Positions 1-8,978 are shown, numbered from the stretch's first letter. The stretch: 64,000 nucleotides of DNA from Methylobacterium sp. NMS14P (GCF_028583545.1 NZ_CP087106.1:2052501-2116500), one strand, 5' to 3'. A program made the numbers and translations. Notes: a model not told the origin generated them from the sequence alone.

Positions 1-1479
1 CTTGATGTCGACGGACTCGACCCGGCCGCGGCGGAGCTGGTCCACCAGGTAGGTGCGGGCCGGCGGCGCGATGTGCTCCGGCCAGAGCCGCAGCCCGGTG
101 CGGACCTCGCCGTCGTGGCCGGCGATATGGAGCGTCAGGCCGCCGTCGTCGGCGCTGGTGCCGATCGTGCCGGTGATCGCGCCCTTCACGCCGGGACCCG
201 ACAGGGTCAGCGCGTCGATGGCGATGCCGCCGTCCCGGCCCGAGAGCTGCGCGTCGAGGGCGTCGATCTTCACCGGCGCGTCCTGCGGGGTCGCCCCGCG
301 CAGGGTGGCGTCGCGGCTCGCCAGCGTCGCGGTCCAGGCCGTGCTCGCGTCGGGCGGGCTGCCCTTCCACGTCCCCGTGAGGTGCACGGCGTTGCCGGCC
401 CCGCGATAGTCCAGGCCGGTGAGCGACATCACCCGGTTGGCCTCGTCCCAGTCCAGGGAGGCGTCGAGGCTCTCGACCGTGACCGGGTTGAAGTCCTTCT
501 CCTCGATCAGGAACGTGCCGTCGCCGGTGTGGAGCTTGGCGTTCATGGTCCGGATGCGGCCGGCCGTCAGGCTGACGTCGGCGCGGGCCGAGAGCTTCAG
601 GTCGGTGGTCAGCGGCAGGCCGGACTGGCCGGAGAGCAGCAGGAGATCGGTGACCGGCAGGTCGTCGAGGGTGATGACGCCCGAGCGCTCCTGCCCGTCC
701 GCGCCGTCGCGCAGCGTGCCGCCGAAGCGCCACTCGCCGTGCGGCCCGTCGAGCCGCAATTCGAAGTTCCGGGTCCCGTTGACCGGATCGCGCCCGAACA
801 GGCCGTTGACCCGCGCGAAGACCGCGCGCTCGTGGCCGTCCTCGTCGATCAGCCGCAGCCGCGCGTCGGTGACGCGGGCGCGGTCGAGGGCGCCGACCAC
901 GCCGCCCGAGTCGAGGACGACCCCGAAGATCGACGCGATCGCGGCCGAGAGCGGCGAGACGGTGCCGCGCACCCCGTCCACGCTCGGCGGCGTGTGCGGC
1001 GCGACGTCGACCGGGTGGTTGGCCTCCGAGGCCGCGAAGGCGATGGAGCCGTCCCGGTGCAGCAGCGCGGTGGTCTGCGTCGCGCGGAACTCGATCGAGC
1101 GCGGCTGCAGGTTCAGCCGCAGGAGACTCCAGAGGTCGAGGCTGACGAGCGCCAGGGGCGCGCGCACCACGAGGTCGCCCTGCGGGTTGCGGATGTCGAG
1201 GCCGGAGAAGCGCAGGCTCAGCGCGTTCTCGCGGTCGAGCTCCAGGCTGCTGCCGCGCAGCCCGATGCTCCAGCCGGGCCCGATCCGCTCGGCCACGGCG
1301 GCGGCGACGCGGCGCGACAGGCCGTCGATCTGCAGCGGCCCGTTCGACAGGCGCAGGGCCACGAGGCCGACACCGGCGCCGACGAGCAGCACCAGCGCGA
1401 GGGCGCTCGCGAGGCAGACGCCGCCGACGCGTCGCGCCTTCCCCCGAGGCCTGCATGCCGGCGTTGTCTCGTCCGCCAT
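1..1479 (-). CDS. AsmA/YhdP-like DUF3971 protein, N-terminal part (partial)
   Basis: The first 493 residues are visible; the gene runs off the left edge, so its C-terminus is missing. The start is the ATG at 1479, preceded by an AAAGG ribosome site. A basic N-terminus is followed by one hydrophobic segment at about residues 19-42. The rest is a long soluble region rich in beta-type repeats, as in the DUF3971 and AsmA-like C-terminal domains of YhdP. Members of that group are single-pass inner-membrane proteins with large periplasmic parts, implicated in lipid transport to the outer membrane and envelope integrity. It is divergent from the downstream peroxiredoxin gene. The family call is from overall character rather than a diagnostic motif. 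The opposite strand also has long open frames here, but the minus frame has the signal anchor and a coherent protein. Confidence 0.75.
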   Translation of the reverse strand, partial: MADETTPACRPRGKARRVGGVCLASALALVLLVGAGVGLVALRLSNGPLQIDGLSRRVAAAVAERIGPGWSIGLRGSSLELDRENALSLRFSGLDIRNPQGDLVVRAPLALVSLDLWSLLRLNLQPRSIEFRATQTTALLHRDGSIAFAASEANHPVDVAPHTPPSVDGVRGTVSPLSAAIASIFGVVLDSGGVVGALDRARVTDARLRLIDEDGHERAVFARVNGLFGRDPVNGTRNFELRLDGPHGEWRFGGTLRDGADGQERSGVITLDDLPVTDLLLLSGQSGLPLTTDLKLSARADVSLTAGRIRTMNAKLHTGDGTFLIEEKDFNPVTVESLDASLDWDEANRVMSLTGLDYRGAGNAVHLTGTWKGSPPDASTAWTATLASRDATLRGATPQDAPVKIDALDAQLSGRDGGIAIDALTLSGPGVKGAITGTIGTSADDGGLTLHIAGHDGEVRTGLRLWPEHIAPPARTYLVDQLRRGRVESVDIK

Positions 1480-1662
1480 CGGGACCTTTGTTCCGGGGTC
1501 TCTGCGCGCGGCGCCCTCGGGCTCCGCGGCCGGTGGATCGAAGCGCGCCCGCGCTTTACAGCGGCCGCGACTCCGGGCTTGGCTCGGACGTGCGCGAGGC
1601 CATCGCTCGAGCCGACGCACGAGATCGGTTGCACATCATCAATCGGCCGAAAGGAAGGCACG

Positions 1663-2130
1663 ATGCCGCTGTCAGAGGGGGATCCCGCCCCCGATTTCGA
1701 CCTTCCCGCCTCGGGCGGAGGGCGTGTCGGACTGTCCGCGCTCCGCGGTCACAAAGTCGTGCTCTACTTCTACCCGAAGGACGACACGAGCGGATGCACG
1801 CTGGAGGCGCAGGACTTCAACGGTCTGCTGCCGGCCTTCGCGGAGGCGGACGCCAAGGTCGTCGGCCTGTCGCCGGACTCGGTGAAGAGCCACGACAAGT
1901 TCTGCGGCAAGTACAGGCTGACCTTCCCGCTCGCCGCCGACGAGGACAAGACTGTCCTCGAGGCCTACGGCGTCTGGGTCGAGAAGAGCATGTACGGGCG
2001 CAAGTACATGGGCGTGGAGCGGACCACCGTGCTGGTCGACCGGGAGGGGCGCGTCGCCAGGATCTGGCCGAAGGTGAAGGTGCCCGGCCACGCCGAGGCC
2101 GTCCTGGCGGCCGCGCGCGCGCTGCCCTGA
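1663..2130 (+). CDS. bcp: Thioredoxin-dependent peroxiredoxin, Bcp/PrxQ type
   Basis: This 155-residue protein reduces hydrogen peroxide and organic peroxides in the cytoplasm using thioredoxin. The start ATG follows an AAGGAAGG site and gives the family's usual length; an open frame continues upstream but is not coding. The N-terminal DPAPDFDLP motif and the block around DDTSGCTLEA are typical, with the peroxidatic cysteine at residue 45. The position five residues later, where 2-Cys members carry the resolving cysteine, is Gln50, so this copy belongs to the variants lacking that cysteine. Another Cys lies near residue 80 (KFCGKY). It stands alone between the divergent AsmA-like gene and the M23 peptidase gene. 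The identification is firm; the recycling mechanism is inferred. Confidence 0.93.
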   Translation: MPLSEGDPAPDFDLPASGGGRVGLSALRGHKVVLYFYPKDDTSGCTLEAQDFNGLLPAFAEADAKVVGLSPDSVKSHDKFCGKYRLTFPLAADEDKTVLEAYGVWVEKSMYGRKYMGVERTTVLVDREGRVARIWPKVKVPGHAEAVLAAARALP

Positions 2131-2219
2131 CGTCCGCTTGATGTCCCCCTGACGCCCGGCGCGCGACGGATCCTTAACCCTACTGAGGTCTGAATGGCGG
2201 CTCCTCCGGTGCCGTCCCG

Positions 2220-3449
2220 ATGCAGCCTCCGAAGTTCCCCGCGCGTCTCCGGCCGCACCGGCCGGCCCCCTGGCTCGCCGCCGGCCTCGCCCTGGCGCTG
2301 GCCTGGGCGCTCGGGGCCTCCTACCTGATCGTCTTCCACGACGACGTGCTCGCTGGGTTCGTGGCCCGGCAGGCCGCCCTGCGCGACGCCTACGAGGCGC
2401 GCATCGGCGAGCTTCAGGACCGCCTCGACCGCGACCGGAGCGACCGGGCGGGGAGCGAGGCGGGGCTGGCCGACCGGGTCGCGGCCGCCCTGGAGCGCCA
2501 GGCCGAGCTGGAGCGGCGCACGGCCGCCCTCGCCGACCTGGAGCGGCAGGCCCTGCCCGAGCCGTCCACGACCGGCGCCCTGCCCGGGCGGCCCGGCGCT
2601 GCGCCGGGTGGGAGCTACGACGATCTCTTCCTGCGTCCGACCGAGGGTGCGGCTCCGGCGCCGCGCTCCGCCCGCGATCCCCTGCCCCGCCGCGGCGCGC
2701 GCGAGGCCGAGACCGGCCTGATCCGGCTGGAGGCCCGGCTCGACGGCCTGCAGGCGGCCCAGGGCGAGCGCCTCGCCGGGCTGGCCGCCCGGGCCGGGGA
2801 CGCGGTGCGGCGGCTGCGCGGCCTGATCGGCCGCACCGGTCTCGACCCCGACCGCCTCGATCTCGACCGCACCGGCGCGGCCGTGCCGGCCGCCGGGCTG
2901 GGCGGACCATTCGTGCCCCTCGACGGCCGCGCCCTGGACGGCACCGGTTTCGCGGAGGGCCTCGCCCTGGCCCGGCGCACGCTCGACGACGGCGAGCGCC
3001 TGCGCCGGCTCGCCGCCACCCTGCCCCTGGCCCGCCCGATCCGGGGGGGCGCGACCGTGTCGAGCCCGTTCGGCACGCGCCTCGACCCCTTCACCCGCGG
3101 CCTCGCCCTCCATACCGGGCTGGACCTGAAGGCGGAGTACGGCGAGCCCGCCCGCGCCACCGCGCCGGGCCGGGTGATCGCCGCCGAGGCCGCGGGCGGC
3201 TACGGCAACATGGTCGAGATCGACCACGGCCACGGCGTCACCACGCGGTTCGGCCACCTCGCCCGCATCGCGGTCCGCCCCGGGCAGCGCGTGGCCGCGG
3301 GCGACGCGGTCGGCGCCGTCGGCTCCACGGGGCGCTCCACCGGGGCGCATCTCCACTACGAGACCCGCATCGACGGCGAGCCGGTGGATCCGCAGCGCTT
3401 CCTGGAGGCCGGCGCCACCGTCGCGGCGGCCGGGCTCGGCGCCGACTGA
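2220..3449 (+). CDS. M23-family (LytM) peptidase, membrane-anchored
   Basis: The 409-residue protein has a hydrophobic segment near residues 16-38, a charged coiled-coil-like stretch at about 55-110, a proline-rich linker, and a C-terminal LytM domain from about residue 275. The zinc-binding motifs are intact: HxxxD (HTGLD, His298 and Asp302) and HLHYE (His377 and His379). With the metal site complete it is likely an active periplasmic endopeptidase cutting peptidoglycan cross-links, unlike degenerate EnvC/NlpD activators. The coiled coil plus LytM layout is typical of envelope-remodelling peptidases. The start ATG at 2220 gives a short basic N-terminus before the membrane segment. The natural substrate bond cannot be read from the sequence. 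Confidence 0.9.
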   Translation: MQPPKFPARLRPHRPAPWLAAGLALALAWALGASYLIVFHDDVLAGFVARQAALRDAYEARIGELQDRLDRDRSDRAGSEAGLADRVAAALERQAELERRTAALADLERQALPEPSTTGALPGRPGAAPGGSYDDLFLRPTEGAAPAPRSARDPLPRRGAREAETGLIRLEARLDGLQAAQGERLAGLAARAGDAVRRLRGLIGRTGLDPDRLDLDRTGAAVPAAGLGGPFVPLDGRALDGTGFAEGLALARRTLDDGERLRRLAATLPLARPIRGGATVSSPFGTRLDPFTRGLALHTGLDLKAEYGEPARATAPGRVIAAEAAGGYGNMVEIDHGHGVTTRFGHLARIAVRPGQRVAAGDAVGAVGSTGRSTGAHLHYETRIDGEPVDPQRFLEAGATVAAAGLGAD

Positions 3450-3607
3450 GTCCCTCGCTGCGCCGGTCGCCCTGTGCCGGCGTCCGAGTCCCTGAGGGAG
3501 GCCGGCCTGGCATCGGCCGTGGCGCGCGCGCGGGGATGGCCTTCCGAGTCGGACCTGTTGCGGGCGGCCGGCCCGGTGCTACGATCCGGCCGAGGTGGGG
3601 ATCGGCG

Positions 3608-4171
3608 ATGGCTCTGGCCGCGAAGCGCGACGCGCGGATGGATGTGTCCGAGTTCAGGCTCTGGGTGGAGGGCCGGCCCGCGCACGAGCGCTGGGAGCTG
3701 CTCGACGGCGAGCCCGTGCTCATGGCGCCGCCGCGGGAGCGGCATCAGCGAATTGTCATGAACCTGGCGGGACGACTCGACGCCCTGGCGGAGCCGCGAG
3801 GCTGCCGCGCCATGCCGGGTCTGGCGATCCTCAGCGCCGCGATGGACGATTTCGCCCCGATCCCCGACGTGGTGGTGCGGTGCGGGCCGCCGCTGCCGGA
3901 GGGCTACGCCGCCGACCCGCTCCTCGTCGCCGAAGTGCTCTCGCCCTCGACCATGAGCCTCGACCGCGGCCGGAAGATCGACTTCTACCGGACCGTGCCG
4001 CGCCTCGCGGTCCTGCTGATCGTCTATTTCGACGAGGCGCGGGTCGAGGTCTGGCGGCGCGAAGGCGACGACTGGAGCGTCGCGGCCCTCGGGCTCGACG
4101 GCACCGTGTCGCTGCCGGAGCTCGACGGCGCCGTGCCGGTGCGCGACCTCTACCGCGGTCTCGCCTTCTGA
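3608..4171 (+). CDS. Uma2-family PD-(D/E)xK endonuclease-like protein
   Basis: The product is 187 residues long. The family is defined by the restriction-endonuclease-like fold, and the catalytic pattern is visible: PDVVV (Asp) about 25 residues before VAEVLSPST (Glu), followed by KIDFYR. The family occurs in many copies in cyanobacteria and alphaproteobacteria, and its biological role is mostly unknown. The ATG at 3608 is preceded by a GAGGTGGGG site; an upstream in-frame ATG at 3536 lacks one and would add an atypical N-terminus. It is the first of two small genes on the plus strand. No partner nuclease, methylase or transposase lies nearby, so a defence role is not supported. Confidence 0.88.
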   Translation: MALAAKRDARMDVSEFRLWVEGRPAHERWELLDGEPVLMAPPRERHQRIVMNLAGRLDALAEPRGCRAMPGLAILSAAMDDFAPIPDVVVRCGPPLPEGYAADPLLVAEVLSPSTMSLDRGRKIDFYRTVPRLAVLLIVYFDEARVEVWRREGDDWSVAALGLDGTVSLPELDGAVPVRDLYRGLAF

Positions 4172-4218
4172 GCGGCCGCACCCCACCTGATCGAACGGCG
4201 AAGCATCAAGGCACCGAC

Positions 4219-4560
4219 TTGCCCCATTTCGAAGATTTCTACGCGGCCAAGCTGCGCGGCTCCCTCGGCGTGACCGACGCCGAGTCGGTGCTCGACCTGC
4301 GCGGCACCAACCGGGCGACCGCCGAGGCCTCGCTCAAGGACATGCTGGAGCGCAGCCGCTTCGCCAAGGGCAAGACCGTGGCGATCCGGCTCGATCCGCC
4401 CCCGGAGGGCGGCGGCGAGACCCTGTTCCAGCCGGCCGGGCGCCTGCTCCTCGACGCGAAGCGCCGCGGCCTGATCGAGCGCCTGCAGACCCTGCCGGCC
4501 CAGGACGGCCTCGGCTTCTACGTGGCGCTCACCGGCCGGGCCGACCGGACGCCCATGTAG
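4219..4560 (+). CDS. Hypothetical protein, possibly Smr-like fold
   Basis: A 113-residue protein is read from a TTG codon at 4219, preceded by TCAAGGCAC at a suitable distance; no ATG is available close to the conserved-looking start. The segment VLDLRGTNRATAEASL, then a basic helix, a strand and a later LLLDAKRRGLIERLQTLP helix recall the first half of Smr domains, which begin with a D(L/V)HG-type strand and bind or cut nucleic acid. The central TGxG motif of true Smr domains is absent, and an acidic-proline stretch sits in its place, so this resemblance is weak. The gene follows the Uma2-like gene by 47 bp and could be co-transcribed with it. Function is unknown. Confidence 0.6.
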   Translation: MPHFEDFYAAKLRGSLGVTDAESVLDLRGTNRATAEASLKDMLERSRFAKGKTVAIRLDPPPEGGGETLFQPAGRLLLDAKRRGLIERLQTLPAQDGLGFYVALTGRADRTPM

Positions 4561-4680
4561 GGCGGCCGCGGAGGTTATGCCGGCAACGGATCGGGTGCGC
4601 GGCGCCGGGCGTTGAACGCTCCCGCCCCACAGGATGCCGCCCGTGCCCGACGCCCGATTCCCCGAAGCCGGGTCCCGCCG

Positions 4681-5532
4681 ATGAGGACCCTTCCCGGCGG
4701 CCGCAACGCGATCGAGCGCATCGCCCGCTTCGGCTACGGCGCCCGCGGCGTGGTCTACATCGTGGTCGGCGCCCTGGCCCTGCTGGCGGCGCTCGGGCAT
4801 GGCGGCCGGGCCGGCGACAGCAAGGACGCGCTCCGCGCCGTTATGGCCGGGCCGTTCGGCGCGGCCGTCGTCGGCCTGATCGCCCTCGGTCTCGCCGGAT
4901 TCGCCCTCTGGCGCCTCGTCGAAGGGATCACCGACGCCGACCGGCGGGGCACCTCCGCCAAGGGCCTCGCGGTGCGCGGCGCCCACCTGATCAGCGCCGG
5001 GCTCTATCTCGGTCTCGCCGCCAGCGCGGCCTCGCTCAGCCTCGGCCTGGGCATGAGCGGCGGCGACGGCGTGCATGACGGCACCGCGTGGCTCCTGAGC
5101 AAGCCTTTCGGCCGCTGGCTCGTGGCCCTCGTCGGCCTCGCGATCGTGGCGGGCGGCTTCGGCTTCCTCGGCAAGGCGTGGCGCGGGGACGTCACCGACC
5201 GGCTCGCCCTCGACGCCCGGGCCCGGGACCGCTGGGCCGGCCCGATCGGCCGCTTCGGCTACGCGGCGCGGGGTCTCGCCTTCCTGATCATCGGCGGGTT
5301 CCTCGTGGCGGCGGCGTGGCACCAGCGCTCCTCGGATGCCAAGGGTCTGGCCGAGGCCTTCGCGCTGCTGCGCGCCCAGCCCTACGGCTGGATCCTCCTC
5401 GGGCTCGTGGCGGCCGGCCACGCCGCCTTCGGGGCCTTCGGGCTGATCCAGGCCCGCTACCGGCACATCGACGCCCCCGACATCGACCGGGTGGACGACG
5501 CGGCCGGTGCGGCGGCCCGGGCGCTGGGCTGA
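4681..5532 (+). CDS. DUF1206 domain-containing integral membrane protein
   Basis: This 283-residue protein is mostly hydrophobic, with about six membrane segments arranged as three repeated pairs. The repeat signature is easy to see: IARFGYGARGVVYIVVGAL near residue 15 recurs as IGRFGYAARGLAFLIIGGF near residue 190, with a more diverged middle copy near residue 105. That triplicated unit defines DUF1206, a family of unknown function in the inner membrane. The ATG at 4681 is used because it places the first repeat at the usual distance; a TTG at 4612 would add 23 residues of low-complexity sequence. No strong ribosome site is visible. Neighbours do not suggest a role. Confidence 0.85.
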   Translation: MRTLPGGRNAIERIARFGYGARGVVYIVVGALALLAALGHGGRAGDSKDALRAVMAGPFGAAVVGLIALGLAGFALWRLVEGITDADRRGTSAKGLAVRGAHLISAGLYLGLAASAASLSLGLGMSGGDGVHDGTAWLLSKPFGRWLVALVGLAIVAGGFGFLGKAWRGDVTDRLALDARARDRWAGPIGRFGYAARGLAFLIIGGFLVAAAWHQRSSDAKGLAEAFALLRAQPYGWILLGLVAAGHAAFGAFGLIQARYRHIDAPDIDRVDDAAGAAARALG

Positions 5533-5619
5533 GGCCGGCGCCGCCTCCGGCCCCGGACGGGCCGCGTTGACAGGGCCGGTGCCGCGGCGGATACCCCGCG
5601 GCATCCCATCCGGCACACG

Positions 5620-7608
5620 ATGCAGCAGCGCCTCTACAAGACCGCGGTGATGGTGACCCACGACCTCGCGGCGACCGCTGCCGCCGTGGTGCTCACCTTC
5701 CTGTTCCGCTTCCAGGGCGGCATGCTGGCCGAGCGCCTGCACGCCCTGCCCCTGCTGCTGCCGCCGTTCCTCGTCCTCGCCGGCCTCGTTTACGGCCGCT
5801 TCCGGCTCTACCGGACCAAGTGGCGCTTCGCCTCATTGCAGGACCTCGCCGGCATCGTCCGGGCGGCCAGCGTCCTGGCCCTGGCGCTCCTGGTGATCGA
5901 CTGGGTGCTGGTCTCGTCCGACCTCTACGGCTTCTACTTCTTCGGCAAGATCGCGATCCTGCTCTACTGGGTCCTGCAGATCTTCTTCCTGGGCGGCACG
6001 CGTCTCGCGTTCCGCTACCTCAAGGACACCCGCTCCCGGCAGTCGAGCGCGCGGGCCGCCACCGTCCCGACCCTGCTCCTCGGGCGCGGCGCCGACATGG
6101 ACGTGCTGATCCGGGCGATCGAGGCGGGCTCGGTGCGCAAGCTCGCGCCGCGGGGCATCCTGTCGCCCCGGGCGGACGAGCGCGGCCAGTTCATGCGCGG
6201 CGTGCCGGTGCTCGGCGGCTTCCCGGATCTCGAGCGCGTGGTCGCCGACCTCGCCGCCCGCGGCGAGCCGGTGCGGCGGCTCGTGGCCGCCCCGAGCGCC
6301 CTCGTGCCGGAGGCGGCGCCGGACGACCTGATCGCCCGCGCCCGGCGCCTCGGCCTGCCCCTGGCCCGGGTCGTCGGCCTCGGCGAGGGCGTGCAGGGGC
6401 CGGAACTGGCGCCGCTGGAGATCGAGGACCTGCTGCTGCGGCCGACCGTCGCCATCGACCGGCCGCGCCTGGAGGCGTTCCTGGCCGGCCGCCGGGTCGT
6501 GGTGACCGGCGGCGGCGGGTCGATCGGCTCGGAGATCTGCCTGCGGGCCGTGGCCTTCGGGGCCGCCGCCGTGCTGGTGCTCGAATCCTCCGAGCCGGCG
6601 CTCCACGGCATCCTCAGCCATCCCGCGATCCTGGCCGCCGAGACCGCCGTGACGGGGGTGCTGGCCGATATCCGCGACCGGGAGCGCACGCACGCGGTGA
6701 TCGCGGCGTTCCGGCCCGACTACGTGCTCCACGCCGCCGCGCTGAAGCAGGTGCCCTTCCTGGAGCGGGACTGGCAGGAGGGCATCAAGACCAACGTGTT
6801 CGGCTCGATCAACGTCGCCGAGGCGGCGGTGGCGGCGGGCGCGCGGGCGCTCGTGATGATCTCCACCGACAAGGCGATCGAGCCGGTCTCGCAGCTCGGC
6901 GTCACTAAGCGCTTCGCCGAGATGGTCGCCCAGGCCCTCGACGCCGCGCAGTCGGCGCGGCCGGACCAACCGACCCGGCTGATCGCCGTGCGCTTCGGCA
7001 ACGTGCTGGGCTCCGTGGGCTCCGTGGTGCCGGTGTTCAAGGCGCAGATCGCCCGGGGCGGACCGGTCACCGTCACCCACCCGGACATGGTCCGCTACTT
7101 CATGACCGTGCGGGAGGCCTGCGACCTCGTGCTGACGGCGGCCTCGCACGCCGACGGCGAGGCCCGGTCGGGCGCGGAGCGCGCCGCGGTCTACGTGCTC
7201 AAGATGGGGCAGCCGGTGCGGATCGCTGACCTCGCCGAGCGGATGATCCGGCTGGCCGGCTTCGAGCCCGGCACCGAGATCGAGATCGCCTATACCGGCG
7301 CCCGGCCCGGCGAGCGGCTCAACGAGATCCTGTTCGCCCGCGAGGAGCCCCGGATCGCCCTGCCGGGCATCGACGGGGTGATGGCGGCGCGGCCGGTCTT
7401 CGCCGACAGGGGCCAGCTCGCCGCCTGGGTGGCGCGGCTGCGCGACGCCGTGGCGGCCGGCGACCGGGCGGCCGCCGAGGCCGTGTTCGAGGCGGCCATC
7501 CCGCATTTCCGCGAGCGCGCCGTCCTCCGTCCCGGGCCGCCCCAGCAAGCCGCGGAGCCGGTCGGCGACCCGCCGCGCGCCGACGCCGCGCCCGTCGCGC
7601 TCGGCTGA
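5620..7608 (+). CDS. Membrane-anchored nucleotide-sugar epimerase/4,6-dehydratase (FlaA1/CapD/WbpM family)
   Basis: The 662-residue protein has four N-terminal membrane segments (about residues 10-130), a CoA-binding-like Rossmann domain (about 145-260), and a C-terminal SDR-type catalytic domain starting at TGGGGSIGSE near residue 293. This is the full architecture of WbpM/CapD-type enzymes that convert UDP-N-acetylhexosamines for surface polysaccharide or glycan synthesis at the inner face of the membrane. The catalytic block reads STDKAIEPVSQLGVTKR. The Lys is present, and Leu stands where classical SDRs have Tyr and WbpM has Met. A C-terminal tail of about 60 residues is low-complexity. 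It stands alone, without glycosyltransferase neighbours, so the glycan it serves is unknown. Confidence 0.9.
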   Translation: MQQRLYKTAVMVTHDLAATAAAVVLTFLFRFQGGMLAERLHALPLLLPPFLVLAGLVYGRFRLYRTKWRFASLQDLAGIVRAASVLALALLVIDWVLVSSDLYGFYFFGKIAILLYWVLQIFFLGGTRLAFRYLKDTRSRQSSARAATVPTLLLGRGADMDVLIRAIEAGSVRKLAPRGILSPRADERGQFMRGVPVLGGFPDLERVVADLAARGEPVRRLVAAPSALVPEAAPDDLIARARRLGLPLARVVGLGEGVQGPELAPLEIEDLLLRPTVAIDRPRLEAFLAGRRVVVTGGGGSIGSEICLRAVAFGAAAVLVLESSEPALHGILSHPAILAAETAVTGVLADIRDRERTHAVIAAFRPDYVLHAAALKQVPFLERDWQEGIKTNVFGSINVAEAAVAAGARALVMISTDKAIEPVSQLGVTKRFAEMVAQALDAAQSARPDQPTRLIAVRFGNVLGSVGSVVPVFKAQIARGGPVTVTHPDMVRYFMTVREACDLVLTAASHADGEARSGAERAAVYVLKMGQPVRIADLAERMIRLAGFEPGTEIEIAYTGARPGERLNEILFAREEPRIALPGIDGVMAARPVFADRGQLAAWVARLRDAVAAGDRAAAEAVFEAAIPHFRERAVLRPGPPQQAAEPVGDPPRADAAPVALG

Positions 7609-7622
7609 TCCGGGCGACCTCG

Positions 7623-7645
7623 GGAGCGCGTCCCGGGACCGCTCC
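7623..7645. terminator. Hairpin between convergent genes, probable bidirectional terminator
   Basis: GGAGCG and CGCTCC pair around an inner GTCCCGGGAC palindrome, with one bulged C. The hairpin sits in the 42-bp gap between the stop codons of the epimerase and cyclase-family genes. There is no T-rich tract, so intrinsic termination is only inferred. Confidence 0.45.
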
Positions 7646-7650
7646 GATCC

Positions 7651-8676
7651 TCACACCGTGGCGATCGGCGTCGTCGGCGAGCCGACGGCGCCGGGCAGGC
7701 GCAGCGGCGGGGCGGTGAGCAGGAAGCGGCTGCGGCCGCGGGCCCGCAGCCAGTCGGCGAGCGGCGTCAGGTGCCACAATTCGCCGAGATTGACCCCGAG
7801 CTTGAACAGGCAGTGCTCGTGGAGCGGCAGCGTCGCGCAGCAGGCGGGGCCGGGGCCCGCCGGATAGGCCTCCACCGCGTAGTTGTCGGCGATCAGCGCG
7901 CACAGGCCGGTGCGGGTGATCCAGTCGAGGAGGCGCGGATCGCGCCCGTCGAGCCCGGCGCAGAGGTTGTGGACCAGCTTCGGGTCCGGCTCGCCGCCCA
8001 TGGCGATCAGCCGCTCGGCGAAGCCCGTGTGCAGGCAGACCATGTCGCCCGGCTCCACCACGACGCCGTCGGCCTCCAGGATCCGGGCGAGCTGGTCGTA
8101 GCCGACGCGGGTCTTGGCGTCGCCGAGATGGGCGCGCAGGTCGATCATCACGGCCCGGCCCTGCATGCCGGTCTCGGCGAGGCGCTCGATCCCGAGGCGC
8201 TTCGCCCGGGACGGCTCATCCGCCGCCTCCGGCGCGCTCGGCCCGACGATGTCGTGGCCGCCGCGGAAGCCGTTGTAGAAGGTCGGCGCGGCGCCCGCCC
8301 CGTCCGCGTCGAACAGCGAGCCGACATGGGCGAGCGAGTCCCACTGCGTCGAGTATTGCAGGTGGATCAGCGCGCGGTCGTCGCAGATCACGTCGGTGGC
8401 GCCGTCGACCTCCTCGCAGACCGGGAAGTTCATGTTCGGCCGGCCGTTGGCGCGGCGCGTCGGGGTGATCCGCGGCGGGTGGCGGCGCGGGTTCAGGACG
8501 TTGCCGCCCGGCAGGTCCAGCGGCAGGCTGAGGCAGAAGGTGAGGCCTTCGCGCACCTCGGCGACGCCCTGCAGCACCTTCTCGGGGGTGAGCAGGTTCA
8601 GGCGCCCCCGCTCGTCGTCGGGGCCAAAATCCCCCCAGGTCGAGCCCTCGGGCCGCCGCGTCCAGCGCAGGGTCAT
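7651..8676 (-). CDS. Cyclase-family (PF04199-type) metal-dependent hydrolase
   Basis: The 341-residue protein matches the cyclase/arylformamidase-like fold: WGDFGPDDERGRLNLLTPE at the N-terminus, HLQYSTQWDSLAHVG with the metal-ligand type His and Asp residues near 110-125, and a C-terminal NYAVEAYP segment. Long members of this family hydrolyse or isomerise small cyclic amides, lactones or esters; substrates vary and cannot be read here. The ATG at 8676 gives the typical N-terminus; the upstream open frame is low-complexity and lacks family features. It is divergent from an ABC importer and catabolic operon, so it may process the same imported compound, for example by opening a ring. That link is inferred from position only. 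Confidence 0.85.
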   Translation of the reverse strand: MTLRWTRRPEGSTWGDFGPDDERGRLNLLTPEKVLQGVAEVREGLTFCLSLPLDLPGGNVLNPRRHPPRITPTRRANGRPNMNFPVCEEVDGATDVICDDRALIHLQYSTQWDSLAHVGSLFDADGAGAAPTFYNGFRGGHDIVGPSAPEAADEPSRAKRLGIERLAETGMQGRAVMIDLRAHLGDAKTRVGYDQLARILEADGVVVEPGDMVCLHTGFAERLIAMGGEPDPKLVHNLCAGLDGRDPRLLDWITRTGLCALIADNYAVEAYPAGPGPACCATLPLHEHCLFKLGVNLGELWHLTPLADWLRARGRSRFLLTAPPLRLPGAVGSPTTPIATV

Positions 8677-8921
8677 GCCTGTGGTTCCCCTGCCCGCGCC
8701 GGCCGCGGAGCGGGCCGCTTCCTGAGGCTCCGGGGCCGCGGTCCGGGGCGAACCCCGGCCGCGGCCGAGCGTGCGTTTCCCACCGGACCGTGCCCTTCTT
8801 CGAGGCCGCCGGGCCCGCGCTTCGCAGGGCCGCGGCGAGCCTAGGCCGCCGCTGCGCGCGGCGATACCCCGGGCGGAAAACGACTCGGTGCAAACGTCAC
8901 CGGCCGGTCCCGAACGGCCCC

Positions 8922-8978
8922 TTGTGATCCGTCGGAGCGCGGGTACAGTCCGGGCCAAGCCCGCGAATATAAAATTCG
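8922..8978 (+). promoter_or_regulatory. Candidate promoter and inverted repeat upstream of the ABC importer operon
   Basis: TTGTGA (8922-8927) and TACAGT (8944-8949) are spaced by 16 bp and each match four of six sigma-70 consensus positions. Just downstream, CGAAT-ATAAA-ATTCG (8964-8978) is an inverted repeat that would overlap the start of transcription, a common operator position. The rest of the 326-bp divergent gap (8677-9002) shows no recognisable element. No regulator gene is adjacent. This is pattern reading, not a confirmed promoter. Confidence 0.35.

Noticed and set aside
73..1662. Open frame on the plus strand joined in frame to the peroxiredoxin
   Set aside because: The peroxiredoxin begins at 1663 with a ribosome site and family-typical N-terminus; the upstream part lies opposite the AsmA-like gene and looks like random high-GC translation.
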